Positions 16,166 through 25,999 of a stretch of 64,000 nucleotides of DNA are shown piece by piece. The notes below the pieces were generated by a model that saw only the letters and a list, made by a program, of their open reading frames with translations, was not told where the DNA came from and searched no databases. Numbering within the stretch: the stretch's first letter is position 1; every line of letters begins with the position of its first letter. Made by a program: the position numbers and the translations under genes. Source of the DNA: Bog-756 sp963776225 (GTDB taxonomy: Bacteria; Actinomycetota; Acidimicrobiia; Acidimicrobiales; RAAP-2); assembly GCA_963776225.1 (NCBI GenBank), contig CAVZLL010000001.1:434001-498000 (forward strand), written 5' to 3'.

Positions 16166-18100
16166 GTGTTCTCGGTGGCCGTCCCCGATGGTACGACGCA
16201 TCCCGGACTCGCCTCGGCCACCTGGCGGGTCCTGATCGGGAGGCCCCTCCGGGCCCAGGAGACCGCCGGCCAGCAGATCACTCCGGTCGAGGGGCTCTCC
16301 GCGCTCTCCCTCGACGCGCTCACCTCGGTCGCCTACGGTCCCGAGGCGATCATCGTGGTCCTGGCGCTGGCGGGCGCCGGGGCGCTCCACCTGGTCCTCC
16401 CGATCACCGTCGCGATCGTCGTCCTGCTCGCCATCCTGGTCATCTCCTACCGCCAGGTGATCGACGCGTACCCCAACGGGGGTGGCGCCTACGCGGTCTC
16501 CCGGGACAACCTCGGCGCGAAGGTCAGCCTGGTGGCGGCCGCTGCGCTCACCGTCGACTACGTCCTGACCGTGTCGGTCTCGATCGCCGCTGGAGTCGGG
16601 GCCTTCACCTCGGCCTTCCCCCGCTTCACTTCGGCCACCGTGCCCCTCTGCCTGGGAATCCTGGTGGCGGTCACGCTCCTCAACCTCCGTGGTCTCGGTG
16701 AGACCGCCCGCGCCTTCCTCCTCCCCACCATGGTCTTCATCGTCGGCCTGCTGGCCATCATCGCGGTCGGATTGATCCACCCGCTCGCGGTCGGCGCGCC
16801 CCAGCCCGGGCACTCCCTCCTCCCGACCCACGGGCTCGAGGCGGTCTCGGTCCTGCTGGTGCTCAAGGCCTTCTCGGCCGGATGCAGCGCGCTGACCGGC
16901 GTGGAAGCCATCGCCAACGGCGTCCCGCTCTTCAAGGAGCCCCGGGCGGCGCGGGCCAAGCGCACCGAGCTGCTCCTCGGGGTGATCCTCGGGGTGATGC
17001 TGCTCGGTCTCGCCGTCCTGGCAAGGCGCTGGCACATCGGACCGCGGTCCGGGCAGACCGTGCTCAGCCAGATCATGGCCGAGGCGGTCGGCCGCCACTG
17101 GGCCTACTACACCGTCTCCCTCACCATCACCCTGGTGCTCGCCCTGGCGGCCAACACCTCGTTCGGGGGGCTACCGGTGCTCTCCAGCCTGCTGGCGCAC
17201 GACAATTACCTGCCCCATCTCTTCTCGATGCGCGGGGACCGACAGGTGTTCGCCAACGGCATCCTGACGCTGGCCGTTCTCTCGGGGCTGCTCCTGGTCG
17301 TGGTGCGCGGGAACACCAACACCATGATCCCGCTGTTCGCCATCGGGGTGTTCACCGGGTTCACCCTCGCCCAGACCGGTCTCGTCGTGCACTGGTACCG
17401 CCTCCACCAGCCGGGATGGCGCAAGCGGGCCGCCGTCAACGGCTTCGGCGCCATGGTGACCGCCGTCTGCACGATCATCTTCCTCGTCTCCAAGTTCGTC
17501 GAGGGCGCCTGGGTGGTGGTCGTGACCATCCCCGTCTTCGTCTACTTCTTCACCCGGATCCACCGCTACTACCAACAGCTCGGGGTGGACCTCGGGTTCG
17601 GCGAGGTCCCGGTCAAGCCGGTCCCCAAGCACACCATGGTCGTGGTTCCGGTGGTCGGGGTGTCCAAGCTCACCGAGCATGCGATCGCCGAGGCCCTCTC
17701 CCTCGGCGATCAGGTCACCGCTGTCTCGGTCGTGCTCGAAGAGGGCCAGGCAAGCCTCGACCACGAACGGGAGCTCCGCCAGGAGTGGGAGCGCTGGGAT
17801 CCCGGCGTCGAGCTGCACGTCCTGCACACCGACTACGCGTCGATCGTGGAGCCGATCAGCGACTTCATCGACGAGCTCCGCGAGCGCACGGACGATCAGA
17901 TCGTGGTCCTGATCCCTGTGGTCATCCCCGAGAAGCTGCGCTACCGGTTCCTCCACAACCAGATCGACGTGGCACTGTCCGCGTCGCTCCGGTCGCGCCC
18001 GGACGTGGTGGTGGCCCGGGTCAACACGACGCTCAGCGCGCTCGAGGAAGAGGCGGCGGTCGCGCCGGAGGTCGATGCAGAGGACCTCGGAATAGTCTGA
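16166..18100 (+). CDS. APC-superfamily amino acid permease with long C-terminal domain
   Basis: This 644-residue membrane transporter starts at GTG (16166). It begins with 'LSALSLDALTSVAYGPEAI' (about 43-61), the signature of one APC subgroup, and has about twelve hydrophobic segments through residue ~475. The N-terminal part reads YPNGGGAYAVSRDNLG, the conserved helix-3 region. A cytoplasmic domain of about 150 residues follows, with a USP-like alternation of strands and helices (HTMVVVPVVGVSKLTEHAIAEAL). Import of an amino acid or other small organic solute is expected. It follows the LCP gene by 30 bp. Confidence 0.9.
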   Translation: MFSVAVPDGTTHPGLASATWRVLIGRPLRAQETAGQQITPVEGLSALSLDALTSVAYGPEAIIVVLALAGAGALHLVLPITVAIVVLLAILVISYRQVIDAYPNGGGAYAVSRDNLGAKVSLVAAAALTVDYVLTVSVSIAAGVGAFTSAFPRFTSATVPLCLGILVAVTLLNLRGLGETARAFLLPTMVFIVGLLAIIAVGLIHPLAVGAPQPGHSLLPTHGLEAVSVLLVLKAFSAGCSALTGVEAIANGVPLFKEPRAARAKRTELLLGVILGVMLLGLAVLARRWHIGPRSGQTVLSQIMAEAVGRHWAYYTVSLTITLVLALAANTSFGGLPVLSSLLAHDNYLPHLFSMRGDRQVFANGILTLAVLSGLLLVVVRGNTNTMIPLFAIGVFTGFTLAQTGLVVHWYRLHQPGWRKRAAVNGFGAMVTAVCTIIFLVSKFVEGAWVVVVTIPVFVYFFTRIHRYYQQLGVDLGFGEVPVKPVPKHTMVVVPVVGVSKLTEHAIAEALSLGDQVTAVSVVLEEGQASLDHERELRQEWERWDPGVELHVLHTDYASIVEPISDFIDELRERTDDQIVVLIPVVIPEKLRYRFLHNQIDVALSASLRSRPDVVVARVNTTLSALEEEAAVAPEVDAEDLGIV

Positions 18101-18119
18101 ATCCGCCGGGTCGCATTAA

Positions 18120-18980
18120 CTACTCCGTCGTGCGCCGCTTGAAGAAGTAGGACGCCAACGGTGCGGCCGCCGCCAGGATCACCACCGACCAGATCAGGGC
18201 GGCCTCCACCGGATGTTGCATGGGCCACGCCTGAATCGTGTGCGACGGATTCGGGTTCCCCCAGAGCTCGCGGGCACCCGCGGTCGCCGCGCTGACCGGG
18301 TTCCAGTTGGCGATGTCCTGGAGCCATGCGGGCATGTGCTGGGTCGGCACCAGCGCGTTGGAGACGAACGCGAGGGGGAACAGGACGATGAAGCCGAACG
18401 AAGCGGCCGATTCCGGGCTCTTGCTGTTGAGCCCCACGCACGCGGCGATCCACGTCAGCGAATACGCGAAGAACAGGAGCAGCGCAAATCCACCGATGAC
18501 CGAGAGGAACCCGGTCTGCGCCCGCCACCCCACAACGAGGCCGGTCAACGCCACGATCAGCGCACACAGACAGGCCGTCAACAGATCGGCGATCGATCGG
18601 CCCACCAGGACGGAGGCGCGCCAGATGGGCAGTGCCCGGAACCGGTCGATGATGCCCTCGTGCAGATCGGTGCTCAGCCCCACCGCGGTGCCCATCGTCG
18701 AGGTGACCAGGTTGAGGGCCAGCAGTCCGGCCAGCACGAAGTCCTTGTAGCTCCCGCCGCCGGGGATCGGGATGCCGCCACCGAAGATGAAGATGAAGAG
18801 CACCGTGAACAGCACCGGCTGGATGGTGACGTCCGACAGCTGGGTCGGCTCCCGCGAGATGTGCACGAGGTTTCGCCGGGTCATCGCCCAGGTGTTGTGG
18901 ATCCGGCCCCAGAGGGCCGCAGCGGTACCCCTCGGGACAACAGCCCCGAGCGGCCGTTGGAGGACGGTCGCGGTCGTCAC
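18120..18980 (-). CDS. DrrB-type ABC-2 permease
   Basis: A 286-residue permease with about six hydrophobic segments. A long cytoplasmic N-terminus contains 'MTRRNLVHISREPTQLSDV', followed by 'QPVLFTVLFIFIFGG'. Mid-protein it has 'LHEGIIDRFRALPIWRASVLVGR', the ABC-2 coupling region, and 'NWNPVSAATAGARELWG' near the end, as in daunorubicin-type exporters. Its start overlaps the 3' end of the upstream ATPase gene by four bases. It is convergent with the APC permease. Confidence 0.92.
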   Translation of the reverse strand: MTTATVLQRPLGAVVPRGTAAALWGRIHNTWAMTRRNLVHISREPTQLSDVTIQPVLFTVLFIFIFGGGIPIPGGGSYKDFVLAGLLALNLVTSTMGTAVGLSTDLHEGIIDRFRALPIWRASVLVGRSIADLLTACLCALIVALTGLVVGWRAQTGFLSVIGGFALLLFFAYSLTWIAACVGLNSKSPESAASFGFIVLFPLAFVSNALVPTQHMPAWLQDIANWNPVSAATAGARELWGNPNPSHTIQAWPMQHPVEAALIWSVVILAAAAPLASYFFKRRTTE

Positions 18981-19999
18981 GGGTGTGCCCCCTCGAGTTC
19001 GTGACTGGCGGACCCCGGTCCCTCGTCGTCAGTGGTCGGGTCCCCATCCTCGTCGTCAGTGGCGATGTGCCCCCCGGTCAGGGTGAAGAACACGTCGTCG
19101 AGCGACGGCTGGCGGACCTCGATGTCGTCGACGAGCACCCCGGCCCGGTCCAGCGCGCGGACCACGGACGTCGCCACCCCGGGAGCGTTCTCCACCCCGG
19201 CGCTGAGGCGCCGGCCGTTCCGGCTCACGTGCACCCGCCCTTCGACCAGCGGGGTGATGGCGGACACCGCGTCGGGGTGCGCGTCGGCCAGGGTCACCTC
19301 GAGGCGCGCGCTCCGGCTGGCCTCCTTCAACTCGAGCGGGGTGCCGTCCGCGATGACCCGCCCGTGGTCGACGACGACGATGCGGTCGGCGAGGGCGTCG
19401 GCCTCCTCGAGATACTGGGTGGTGAGCAGCACGGTGACCCCCTCGCCGATGAGCTGGCGGATGGCGTCCCACACCCGCTGCCGGCTGGTCGGGTCCAGAC
19501 CGGTCGTGGGCTCGTCGAGGAACAGCACCGGGGGACGGGTCATCAGGCTCGCCGCGAGGTCGAGCCTGCGGCGCATGCCACCCGAGTACCCCTTGAGGAC
19601 CCGGTCGGCGGCGTCGGTCAGCTCGAACTGGGCGAGCAGCTCGGTGGCGCGTGCCCGGGCCCTTGAGCGCCCCATGTCGCTCAGCTCCCCGACCAGGATC
19701 AGGTTCTGCCGGCCGGTGAGCAGCCCGTCCAGGGTGGCGTCCTGCGCGGCGACACCGATGTGGCGCCGCACCTCGGCCGGGTGGGCCACGACGTCGATTC
19801 CGGCGACGGCTCCCCGTCCCGCGTCCGGCACGGCCAGCGTGGTGAGGATCCGGACGGCGGTCGTCTTGCCTGCGCCGTTGGGACCGAGCAGGCCCAGGAT
19901 CGTCCCGGCCTCCACCGAGAAGCCGACACCGGCGAGGGCCTGGGTCTCGCCGTAGCGCTTGACCAACCCGTCGGCCTCGATCATCACGTCGGTCGCCAT
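18977..19999 (-). CDS. DrrA-type ABC transporter ATPase
   Basis: The ATPase has 340 residues, with Walker A GPNGAGKTT (39-47), signature GYSGGMRRR and Walker B VLFLDEPTTGLDP. A C-terminal DrrA-type domain includes 'VRQPSLDDVFFTLTGG'. With the downstream permease it forms a second drug-type exporter in this window. Unlike the first, it has no regulator gene beside it. A truncated VOC-fold gene lies just upstream in the same direction; VOC-fold resistance proteins sometimes accompany such exporters. Confidence 0.92.
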   Translation of the reverse strand: MATDVMIEADGLVKRYGETQALAGVGFSVEAGTILGLLGPNGAGKTTAVRILTTLAVPDAGRGAVAGIDVVAHPAEVRRHIGVAAQDATLDGLLTGRQNLILVGELSDMGRSRARARATELLAQFELTDAADRVLKGYSGGMRRRLDLAASLMTRPPVLFLDEPTTGLDPTSRQRVWDAIRQLIGEGVTVLLTTQYLEEADALADRIVVVDHGRVIADGTPLELKEASRSARLEVTLADAHPDAVSAITPLVEGRVHVSRNGRRLSAGVENAPGVATSVVRALDRAGVLVDDIEVRQPSLDDVFFTLTGGHIATDDEDGDPTTDDEGPGSASHELEGAHP

Positions 20000-20078
20000 C
20001 GGTCGTTACTTCCTCACTGTCGATCGGTAGATCGCGTGCTCGACACCCGCCAGCCCGAGCCGCGGACGTCCAGGGTTG

Positions 20079-20162
20079 CTACGCGGCAACCACGCGCCGG
20101 TAGAAATCGAACGCCTCCTCGGCGTTGCCCGAGAAGTTCAGGTAGGTGCTCACCCGTGCCAT
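20079..20162 (-). pseudogene. N-terminal remnant of a PhnB-like VOC (glyoxalase-fold) gene
   Basis: An ATG at 20162 opens 27 residues, MARVSTYLNFSGNAEEAFDF then YRRVVAA, before a TAG. This is the standard first strand and helix of PhnB-type VOC proteins, which are normally about 130-150 residues, so the rest is missing. The exporter ATPase begins 79 bp further on. The gene appears to have been cut by a deletion or point mutation; nothing matching the rest of the fold is visible in the neighbouring frames. Confidence 0.6.
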
Positions 20163-20244
20163 GCTGTCGGCTCCTTGGTCGGTTCCCCCTGCGAATCGTA
20201 TTCGCCCCCCGGACCACCGCTGTCCCGACGTCAGGAGGAGCACC

Positions 20245-21072
20245 ATGCAGGTGACCGTGCTGGGCAGCGGGAGCCCCCTCCCGGACCCCCTGCGGGCCGG
20301 CCCGTCCACGCTCGTCCGCTGTGCCGCCGGTGATCTCCTCTTCGACTGCGGCCGGGGCGTGCTCATGCGGGCGGCTGCGGCGGGGACCGGCGCGAACGCC
20401 TTCCGGGCCCTGTTCCTCACCCACCTCCACAGCGACCACATCACCGACCTCAACGACATCTTCACCATGCGCTGGGCCATGTCGTTCACCCCGAGCCCGC
20501 TCACCGTGTTCGGACCGGGTGGGACCTCGACGCTGTTACGGGACACCGAGGCGATGCTCGAACCGGACATCCGCTTCCGGCTCGCCCACCACGACGACCT
20601 CGACTGGCGGCCGTCCGCCGTGGTCACCGAGGTCGAACAGGGGGTCATCTTCGACGAGTCGGGGGTGCGGGTGACCGCAGCCCCGACCCAGCACGCCCCG
20701 GTGCGCCCCACGGTCGGATACCGGGTCGACGACGGGGACCGCTCGGTGGTCATCGCGGGCGACACCAGGCCCTGCAGCGGACTCGACGACCTCTGCAGAG
20801 GGGCCGACGCCCTCGTGCACACGGTGGTACGACGGGACCTCATCGAGCAGCTCGGCGTCCCGCGGCTGCTCGACATCCTCGACTACCACTCGTGCATCGG
20901 GGACGCCGCGCAGACTGCCGCGCGGAACGGGGTCGGCACGCTCGTCCTCACCCACCTGCTGCCGGCACCCGCCCCCGGGACCGAGCTGGAGTGGATCGAC
21001 CAGGCCGCCGAGCATTTCGACGGTGAGGTGGTCCTCGCCTCCGACCTCTCGACGGTCGACCTGGCGGGCTGA
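20245..21072 (+). CDS. Metallo-beta-lactamase-fold hydrolase, RNase Z-like
   Basis: A 275-residue MBL-fold enzyme. The zinc motif H-x-H-x-D-H is THLHSDH (60-65). Later metal ligands are AGDTRPC (D in motif 4) and THLLPAP near the C-terminus. The N-terminus (MQVTVLGSGSPLPDPLRAGP) and overall pattern match the RNase Z/arylsulfatase-like branch, members of which cleave tRNA 3' trailers or hydrolyse sulfate esters or cyclic nucleotides. AGGAGGAG precedes the ATG. The length is near RNase Z, but the exosite arm typical of true tRNase Z is not evident, so substrate is open. Confidence 0.85.
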   Translation: MQVTVLGSGSPLPDPLRAGPSTLVRCAAGDLLFDCGRGVLMRAAAAGTGANAFRALFLTHLHSDHITDLNDIFTMRWAMSFTPSPLTVFGPGGTSTLLRDTEAMLEPDIRFRLAHHDDLDWRPSAVVTEVEQGVIFDESGVRVTAAPTQHAPVRPTVGYRVDDGDRSVVIAGDTRPCSGLDDLCRGADALVHTVVRRDLIEQLGVPRLLDILDYHSCIGDAAQTAARNGVGTLVLTHLLPAPAPGTELEWIDQAAEHFDGEVVLASDLSTVDLAG

Positions 21073-21096
21073 GGGGACCGGGACGGCGCAGGACTG

Positions 21097-21552
21097 TCAG
21101 CGGCGGACGAGCTGGAGGATCGTGGCCCCCGTCGGACGCGGCTCCGGCGGGTGACCGGAGTCGCTCTCCGACCCCATCGAGCGGATGACCGACTCCGCGA
21201 TCTCCCCCGCCATGCATCCGGCGGACGAAGCGGCTCGCCCGACCAGGCCACCCAGGTAGGAGACCAGGGTCAGCACGTCACGGCGGTCGGAGGGGCTGAG
21301 CAGGGGCAGGGGCTCGGTGGCGGGATCGAGCTCGCCGGCCTCGACCAGGGCGCCCCGCAACCGGATCATGGCGGCACGGACCGCCTCCAGATCGGCGCCC
21401 GACCGGCGCATCCAGATCGAAACCCCCAGTTCGAGGGTTATTTCGGAGCCCGAAGGATCGCCCAGGCCGAACTCGACGAGCCCACGGAGGATCTCCGGCA
21501 CGAGCTGGGGATGCTCGGTCTGGAAATCATCCCTTGAGGTCGAGGCTCGCAC
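21097..21552 (-). CDS. Hypothetical protein
   Basis: This is a 151-residue reading frame starting at GTG (21552), without a clear ribosome-binding site. The middle (about 60-125) has regular amphipathic helices (ADLEAVRAAMIRLRGALVEAGEL and SDRRDVLTLVSYLGGLVGR), and the composition is like that of a real cytoplasmic protein. I recognise no family. It fills the space between the MBL hydrolase and ku, convergent with the former and divergent from the latter. Confidence 0.5.
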   Translation of the reverse strand: MRASTSRDDFQTEHPQLVPEILRGLVEFGLGDPSGSEITLELGVSIWMRRSGADLEAVRAAMIRLRGALVEAGELDPATEPLPLLSPSDRRDVLTLVSYLGGLVGRAASSAGCMAGEIAESVIRSMGSESDSGHPPEPRPTGATILQLVRR

Positions 21553-21618
21553 GGTCGTATTCTCTCGGGGGGGTGTGACAGGGTGGCGGACCCTCTCTGA
21601 ACAGGAAAAAGGATCCTC

Positions 21619-22587
21619 ATGGCACGCACGATCTGGAAGGGCTCACTCAGCTTCGGGTTGGTCACCCTCCCGGTGGGCCTCTACCCGGCCACCCAGGACA
21701 AGGCCATCCACTTCAACCAGCTCGAAGCGGGAACCTCTGACCGAATCCGCTACAAGAAGGTCAACGAGCGCACCGGACAGGAGGTCGAGTCCGGCAAGAT
21801 CGTCAAGGGCTTCGACCTCGGGGGCGGCGAGTACGTCGTCCTCTCCGACGAGGAGCTGTCCGCGGCGGAGCCCGCGAAGTCCCGGCTGGTCGATATCACC
21901 GACTTCGTGGACCTCGGGGCGATCGACCCGATCTACTTCCGGACGACCTACTACCTGGCACCCGAGGGCGAGGCGGGAGCCAAGGCCTACGCGCTCCTGC
22001 GCCAGGTCATGCAAGAGTCGAACAAGGTGGCCATCGGCACGCTGGTCATGCGCAACAAGGAGTACCCGGTCGCGATCCGGCCCGATGACGGGGTGCTCAT
22101 GCTGGAGACCCTCTACTTCGCGGACGAGATCCGTGATCCGGCGAAGGAGCTGCCCGACCTCCCCGACGCGAGCGAGCTCTCCGAGCGGGAGATCTCGATG
22201 GCGACGCTCCTCGTCGAGTCCATGGAGTCGACCTGGGACCCCGAGCGGTACCACGACACCCACCGGGCCAAGGTGGAGGCGCTGGTCGAGGCCAAGCGCC
22301 AGGGGAACGAGATCGTGGTCAATTCCCCAGAGCCGGTGCCGACCAAGGTCGTCGACCTGATGGAGGTGCTCAGCGCGAGCGTCGCATCGGTCAAGGCCGG
22401 AAGCAGGGGGGAGAAGACGGCCGGTGCCGCGGACGGCGGCACCCGGTCCTCGGCGGCGAAGACCACCCGAGCCAAGCGGCCTGGAACGGCCGGCAAGACG
22501 GCCGCTGCCAAGGCCCCACGCAAGATCACTGCGAAGCCCGCTGCGAAGCAGGCGGCCAAGCCCGCCAGCCGGCGGAAGGCTTCCTGA
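21619..22587 (+). CDS. ku: Ku homologue, non-homologous end joining
   Basis: The protein has 322 residues. Ku binds DNA ends as a homodimer and recruits LigD. The family core is clear from MARTIWKGSLSFGLVTLPVG through 'RIRYKKVNERTGQEV', 'VDLGAIDPIYFRTTYYLAPE' and 'ISMATLLVESM'. A Lys/Ala-rich basic tail (about 270-322, with AAKAPRKITAKPAAK) follows, the DNA-binding extension found in many bacterial Ku proteins. LigD genes lie 6 kb away on the other strand. The ATG at 21619 carries the standard N-terminus. Confidence 0.95.
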   Translation: MARTIWKGSLSFGLVTLPVGLYPATQDKAIHFNQLEAGTSDRIRYKKVNERTGQEVESGKIVKGFDLGGGEYVVLSDEELSAAEPAKSRLVDITDFVDLGAIDPIYFRTTYYLAPEGEAGAKAYALLRQVMQESNKVAIGTLVMRNKEYPVAIRPDDGVLMLETLYFADEIRDPAKELPDLPDASELSEREISMATLLVESMESTWDPERYHDTHRAKVEALVEAKRQGNEIVVNSPEPVPTKVVDLMEVLSASVASVKAGSRGEKTAGAADGGTRSSAAKTTRAKRPGTAGKTAAAKAPRKITAKPAAKQAAKPASRRKAS

Positions 22588-22714
22588 CCCTATTTCTGCC
22601 TGCCGGTTCCTGTCCCCGGCCGGACGGTCCGCCGTTCATTCCGCTTCCACGAGCATTCTCTGAGCGCAGCGCCGGGTTCTGGACAGGGTCAGACGGGCGA
22701 GGCACCATTCGTGC

Positions 22715-25700
22715 GTGATCGTCCTCCACGCCGCTTGGGTGGCGTCTGCCGACCACCTCGCGCTGTGGGCGGAGGACGGTCGTAGGCCTCGAACGGCTCC
22801 AGCCCGTCGCGGGCGCTCGGCCCGGCGGCCTCGTCCGAAACCGCATCCCTTCGCTCTCGACACCGACGGGATCCGACAGGCTGTGACCGAACTCATCGGG
22901 CTGTCGATCGAAGGTCTGGAGGGATCGGGCGAGGTGGAGCTCGTGCTCGAGCTACCCGATGCGGGGGGAGGCCCAGTCGCCTCCCCGTGGCTCGACGACC
23001 AGTCCACCGAACCATCGGCCGCACCTGAGCTGGTCCTGTGGAGAGTTCCCGGCCTTCTGCTCGAATGGGCGAATGCCTCGGATGTCCTCTCCGCGACGAT
23101 GGCTGTGGCCGGCGACACCCTCGGGATGTCGACCACTGACGAGTTGGGCGTAGCGCTCGCCGTTGACTTCCGCTTCGCCGCCCGAGCAGCAGAGATGGCT
23201 CTGGAGTTGACCACCCGGGGCCGGATCCTTCCGTCACTCCAACTCAGTGCCGATGGATGGCAGGCCCGGTGGCGGCCGCTCGTTGACAGTGCCGACCGTG
23301 GTCGAATCGAGGGGATGGTATGGGCGCTTCCGGCAACGTTCCTGCCCGCAGGCGCGCTCGCCGGGGGGCGGGAGGATCTCGCTCGCGGCGATCCGGGGCC
23401 GGTGGCACCTGGCGATGCCCTTCGCTCCCTGATGTGGGGCCTGACAGACGCGCAGGTCCGGCGCTTCATCCCCGACCGTCCATCAGCCGACCGACGACGC
23501 CGACCGGGGAGGAGGGGCCCGGTCGACGCGTGGCTGGCTGCGCTGGCCTCGCCCGACGGAGCAGTGGAAGCTGATGACGACGAGCTGGCCGCGCTCGCCG
23601 GAGAACTGGACGCCTGGCATGCCACGGCGGCCATGCTCGCCGAGCCGGTGCGGACATGCTTCAGGATCATCCCGCCTGTCGAGGGTGACGAGGACCTCCA
23701 AGGGGGAATGGACGACGACGTCGATCGGAGCAAGCGCCGTCATTCGAACGGGCGGCCCGAACCCATCGACGAATGGCGGATCGAGTTCGCTCTTCAGGCG
23801 GTGGACGATCCGAGCCTGCTCGTGTCCGCTGTCACCGTATGGGCCGACGGTCCCGAGCTCACCGCTCTCGAGCGTCATGTAGCGCACCCCGACGAACAGC
23901 TGCTCCGTGGGCTCGGCCGGGCCGCCCGACTCGTACCCTCCCTCAGCCCGGCACTGGCCGAGATGGCCCCTTCAGGCCAGACGACCGACGCCACCGGCAT
24001 CCTCGCCTTCCTCCGTGACGCTGCCCCGGTCTTGGAGGAGGCCGGATTCGGAGTGCTGGCACCGCCCTGGTGGCGTTCTCCGAAGACTCGGCTTTCTCTT
24101 CGGCTCAGGGCCAAGACCGGCTCGAAAGTCGCTGCGTCGACGGGCACCATCGGACTCGAAGGGCTCTGTGATATCCGGTGGGAAGCAGCGCTGGGTGACG
24201 ACAGGCTCGGGCTCGTCGAGCTTCGTCAACTGGCGCGCCTCAAACAACCACTCGTCAGGCTGCGCGGTCAGTGGGTGGAATTGCACGAAGAGGATCTCGC
24301 CGCCGCGATCACCGCAGTCGGAAAGAGAGGCGCGACGGCGGAACAGATGTCGGCCGGGCAGGTCCTGCGTACGGCACTCGGCCTGGAGCAGGCCACGGGC
24401 GGTCTGCCGGTGACCACAGTCGATGCGGACGGTTGGCTCGGGGAGCTTCTTGCGGGCGCCGACGACCGACAGCTCCGGTCGATTCCGACGCCGGACGGCT
24501 TCGCGGGGGAGTTACGTCCCTACCAGGAGCGCGGCCTCAGCTGGCTCGCCTTCCTGGACGACCTCGGCCTCGGGGCGTGCCTCGCTGACGACATGGGGCT
24601 CGGAAAGACGGCTCAGCTCCTTGCACTGTTGGTCCACGAGCGCGGCCGCGGATCCGAGGCGCCGAAGCGCCGTGGGACCACTGCCCGTGCGAAGAGGCAC
24701 AATCCCCTGCCTCGATTGGGACCGACGTTGGTCCTCTGCCCGATGTCCCTGGTTGGGAATTGGCAACGCGAGGCCACTCGGTTCGCCCCGAAACTGTCGG
24801 TCTACGTCCACCACGGCTCGGACAGGCTCGATGGCAAGGCATTCATCCGCCATGCCGGCGGAACGGACCTGGTGTTGTCCACCTACGGGTTGGCCGCCCG
24901 TGATCAGGCCCTGCTGGCGGAGGTGGCGTGGCGGCGGATAGTCCTCGATGAAGCGCAACAGATCAAGAACAGTGCAGCCCGTACCACCCAGAGCGTCCGC
25001 GCCATCCCGGCTGGGCGGCGGATCGCAATGACCGGAACGCCGGTGGAGAACCGCCTGTCCGAGCTCTGGTCGATCATGCACTTCCTCAATCCGGGCATGC
25101 TGGGTTCCGAGAAGGCCTTCCACGAACGGTTCGCCCTCCCCATCGAGCGCGACGGCGACGACGAGGCCGCAGCCCGTCTCCGGCAGATCACCGGGCCGTT
25201 CGTACTCCGCCGCCTGAAGACCGACCGGTCGATCATCGCCGATCTACCCGACAAGCTCGAGATGAAGGAGTTCTGCAACCTGACCCGCGAACAGGCCACG
25301 CTCTACCAGGCGGTCGTCGACGACATGCTCGCCCGAATCGACGAAGCCGAGGGAATCGAACGCCGTGGGCTGGTGCTCGCCACCATGATGAAGTTGAAGC
25401 AGGTGTGCAATCACCCGGCGCAGTTCCTAGCCGACGGCTCATCAATTGGGGGCCGCTCGGGCAAGGTCTCACGCCTGGTCGAGGTGCTCGAGGAGGCGGT
25501 GGCTGAAGGCGACCGTACGCTCGTCTTCACCCAGTTCACGCAGATCGGGAACATGCTGGAGCACCACCTGAGCAACCGGCTGGGTTGCGATGTCCTGTGG
25601 CTCCACGGTGGGGTGTCGAAGAGGGCACGGGACACGATGGTCCAGCGATTCCAGGGAGCGGAGGGAGCACCAGTGTTCCTGCTTTCACTGAAGGCCGGTG

Positions 25701-25999
25701 GCACCGGCCTGAACCTGACGGCGGCGACCAACGTCGTGCACTTCGACCGGTGGTGGAACCCGGCGGTAGAGGATCAGGCGACAGATCGAGCCTTCCGGAT
25801 CGGTCAGAGACGCAATGTACAGGTGAGGAAATTCGTCTGCGGGGGAACCCTCGAGGAGCGGATCGATGCCATGATCGAGGCGAAGCGCGCCTTGGCCGAC
25901 CGCATCGTCGGTTCCGGAGAGGGTTGGATCACCGAACTGTCCACCGACCAACTCCGCGAAGTCGTCGCCCTGTCGGCGGACGCGGTCGGGGAGGACTGA
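22715..25999 (+). CDS. SNF2-family ATPase/helicase with SNF2-associated N-terminal region
   Basis: A 1094-residue protein. The first ~500 residues match the large N-terminal region of bacterial SNF2 proteins (DUF3670/SNF2_N-associated). The ATPase core follows: motif I DDMGLGKT (625-632), motif II DEAQ (745-748), 'MTGTPVENRLSELWSIMHFLNPG', and the C-terminal lobe with GGTGLNLT and the closing 'DRAFRIGQRRNVQVRKFV'. Such enzymes move along double-stranded DNA and remodel protein-DNA complexes. A SWIM-finger partner is coupled downstream (TGATG). Its place after ku suggests a repair role, which is an inference. Confidence 0.93.
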   Translation: MIVLHAAWVASADHLALWAEDGRRPRTAPARRGRSARRPRPKPHPFALDTDGIRQAVTELIGLSIEGLEGSGEVELVLELPDAGGGPVASPWLDDQSTEPSAAPELVLWRVPGLLLEWANASDVLSATMAVAGDTLGMSTTDELGVALAVDFRFAARAAEMALELTTRGRILPSLQLSADGWQARWRPLVDSADRGRIEGMVWALPATFLPAGALAGGREDLARGDPGPVAPGDALRSLMWGLTDAQVRRFIPDRPSADRRRRPGRRGPVDAWLAALASPDGAVEADDDELAALAGELDAWHATAAMLAEPVRTCFRIIPPVEGDEDLQGGMDDDVDRSKRRHSNGRPEPIDEWRIEFALQAVDDPSLLVSAVTVWADGPELTALERHVAHPDEQLLRGLGRAARLVPSLSPALAEMAPSGQTTDATGILAFLRDAAPVLEEAGFGVLAPPWWRSPKTRLSLRLRAKTGSKVAASTGTIGLEGLCDIRWEAALGDDRLGLVELRQLARLKQPLVRLRGQWVELHEEDLAAAITAVGKRGATAEQMSAGQVLRTALGLEQATGGLPVTTVDADGWLGELLAGADDRQLRSIPTPDGFAGELRPYQERGLSWLAFLDDLGLGACLADDMGLGKTAQLLALLVHERGRGSEAPKRRGTTARAKRHNPLPRLGPTLVLCPMSLVGNWQREATRFAPKLSVYVHHGSDRLDGKAFIRHAGGTDLVLSTYGLAARDQALLAEVAWRRIVLDEAQQIKNSAARTTQSVRAIPAGRRIAMTGTPVENRLSELWSIMHFLNPGMLGSEKAFHERFALPIERDGDDEAAARLRQITGPFVLRRLKTDRSIIADLPDKLEMKEFCNLTREQATLYQAVVDDMLARIDEAEGIERRGLVLATMMKLKQVCNHPAQFLADGSSIGGRSGKVSRLVEVLEEAVAEGDRTLVFTQFTQIGNMLEHHLSNRLGCDVLWLHGGVSKRARDTMVQRFQGAEGAPVFLLSLKAGGTGLNLTAATNVVHFDRWWNPAVEDQATDRAFRIGQRRNVQVRKFVCGGTLEERIDAMIEAKRALADRIVGSGEGWITELSTDQLREVVALSADAVGED

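Noticed and set aside
14369..17098. A 909-codon open frame on the minus strand across the LCP and APC genes
   Set aside because: It lies opposite two clear families and is made of Arg/Gly/Asp/His runs typical of antisense frames in high-GC DNA.
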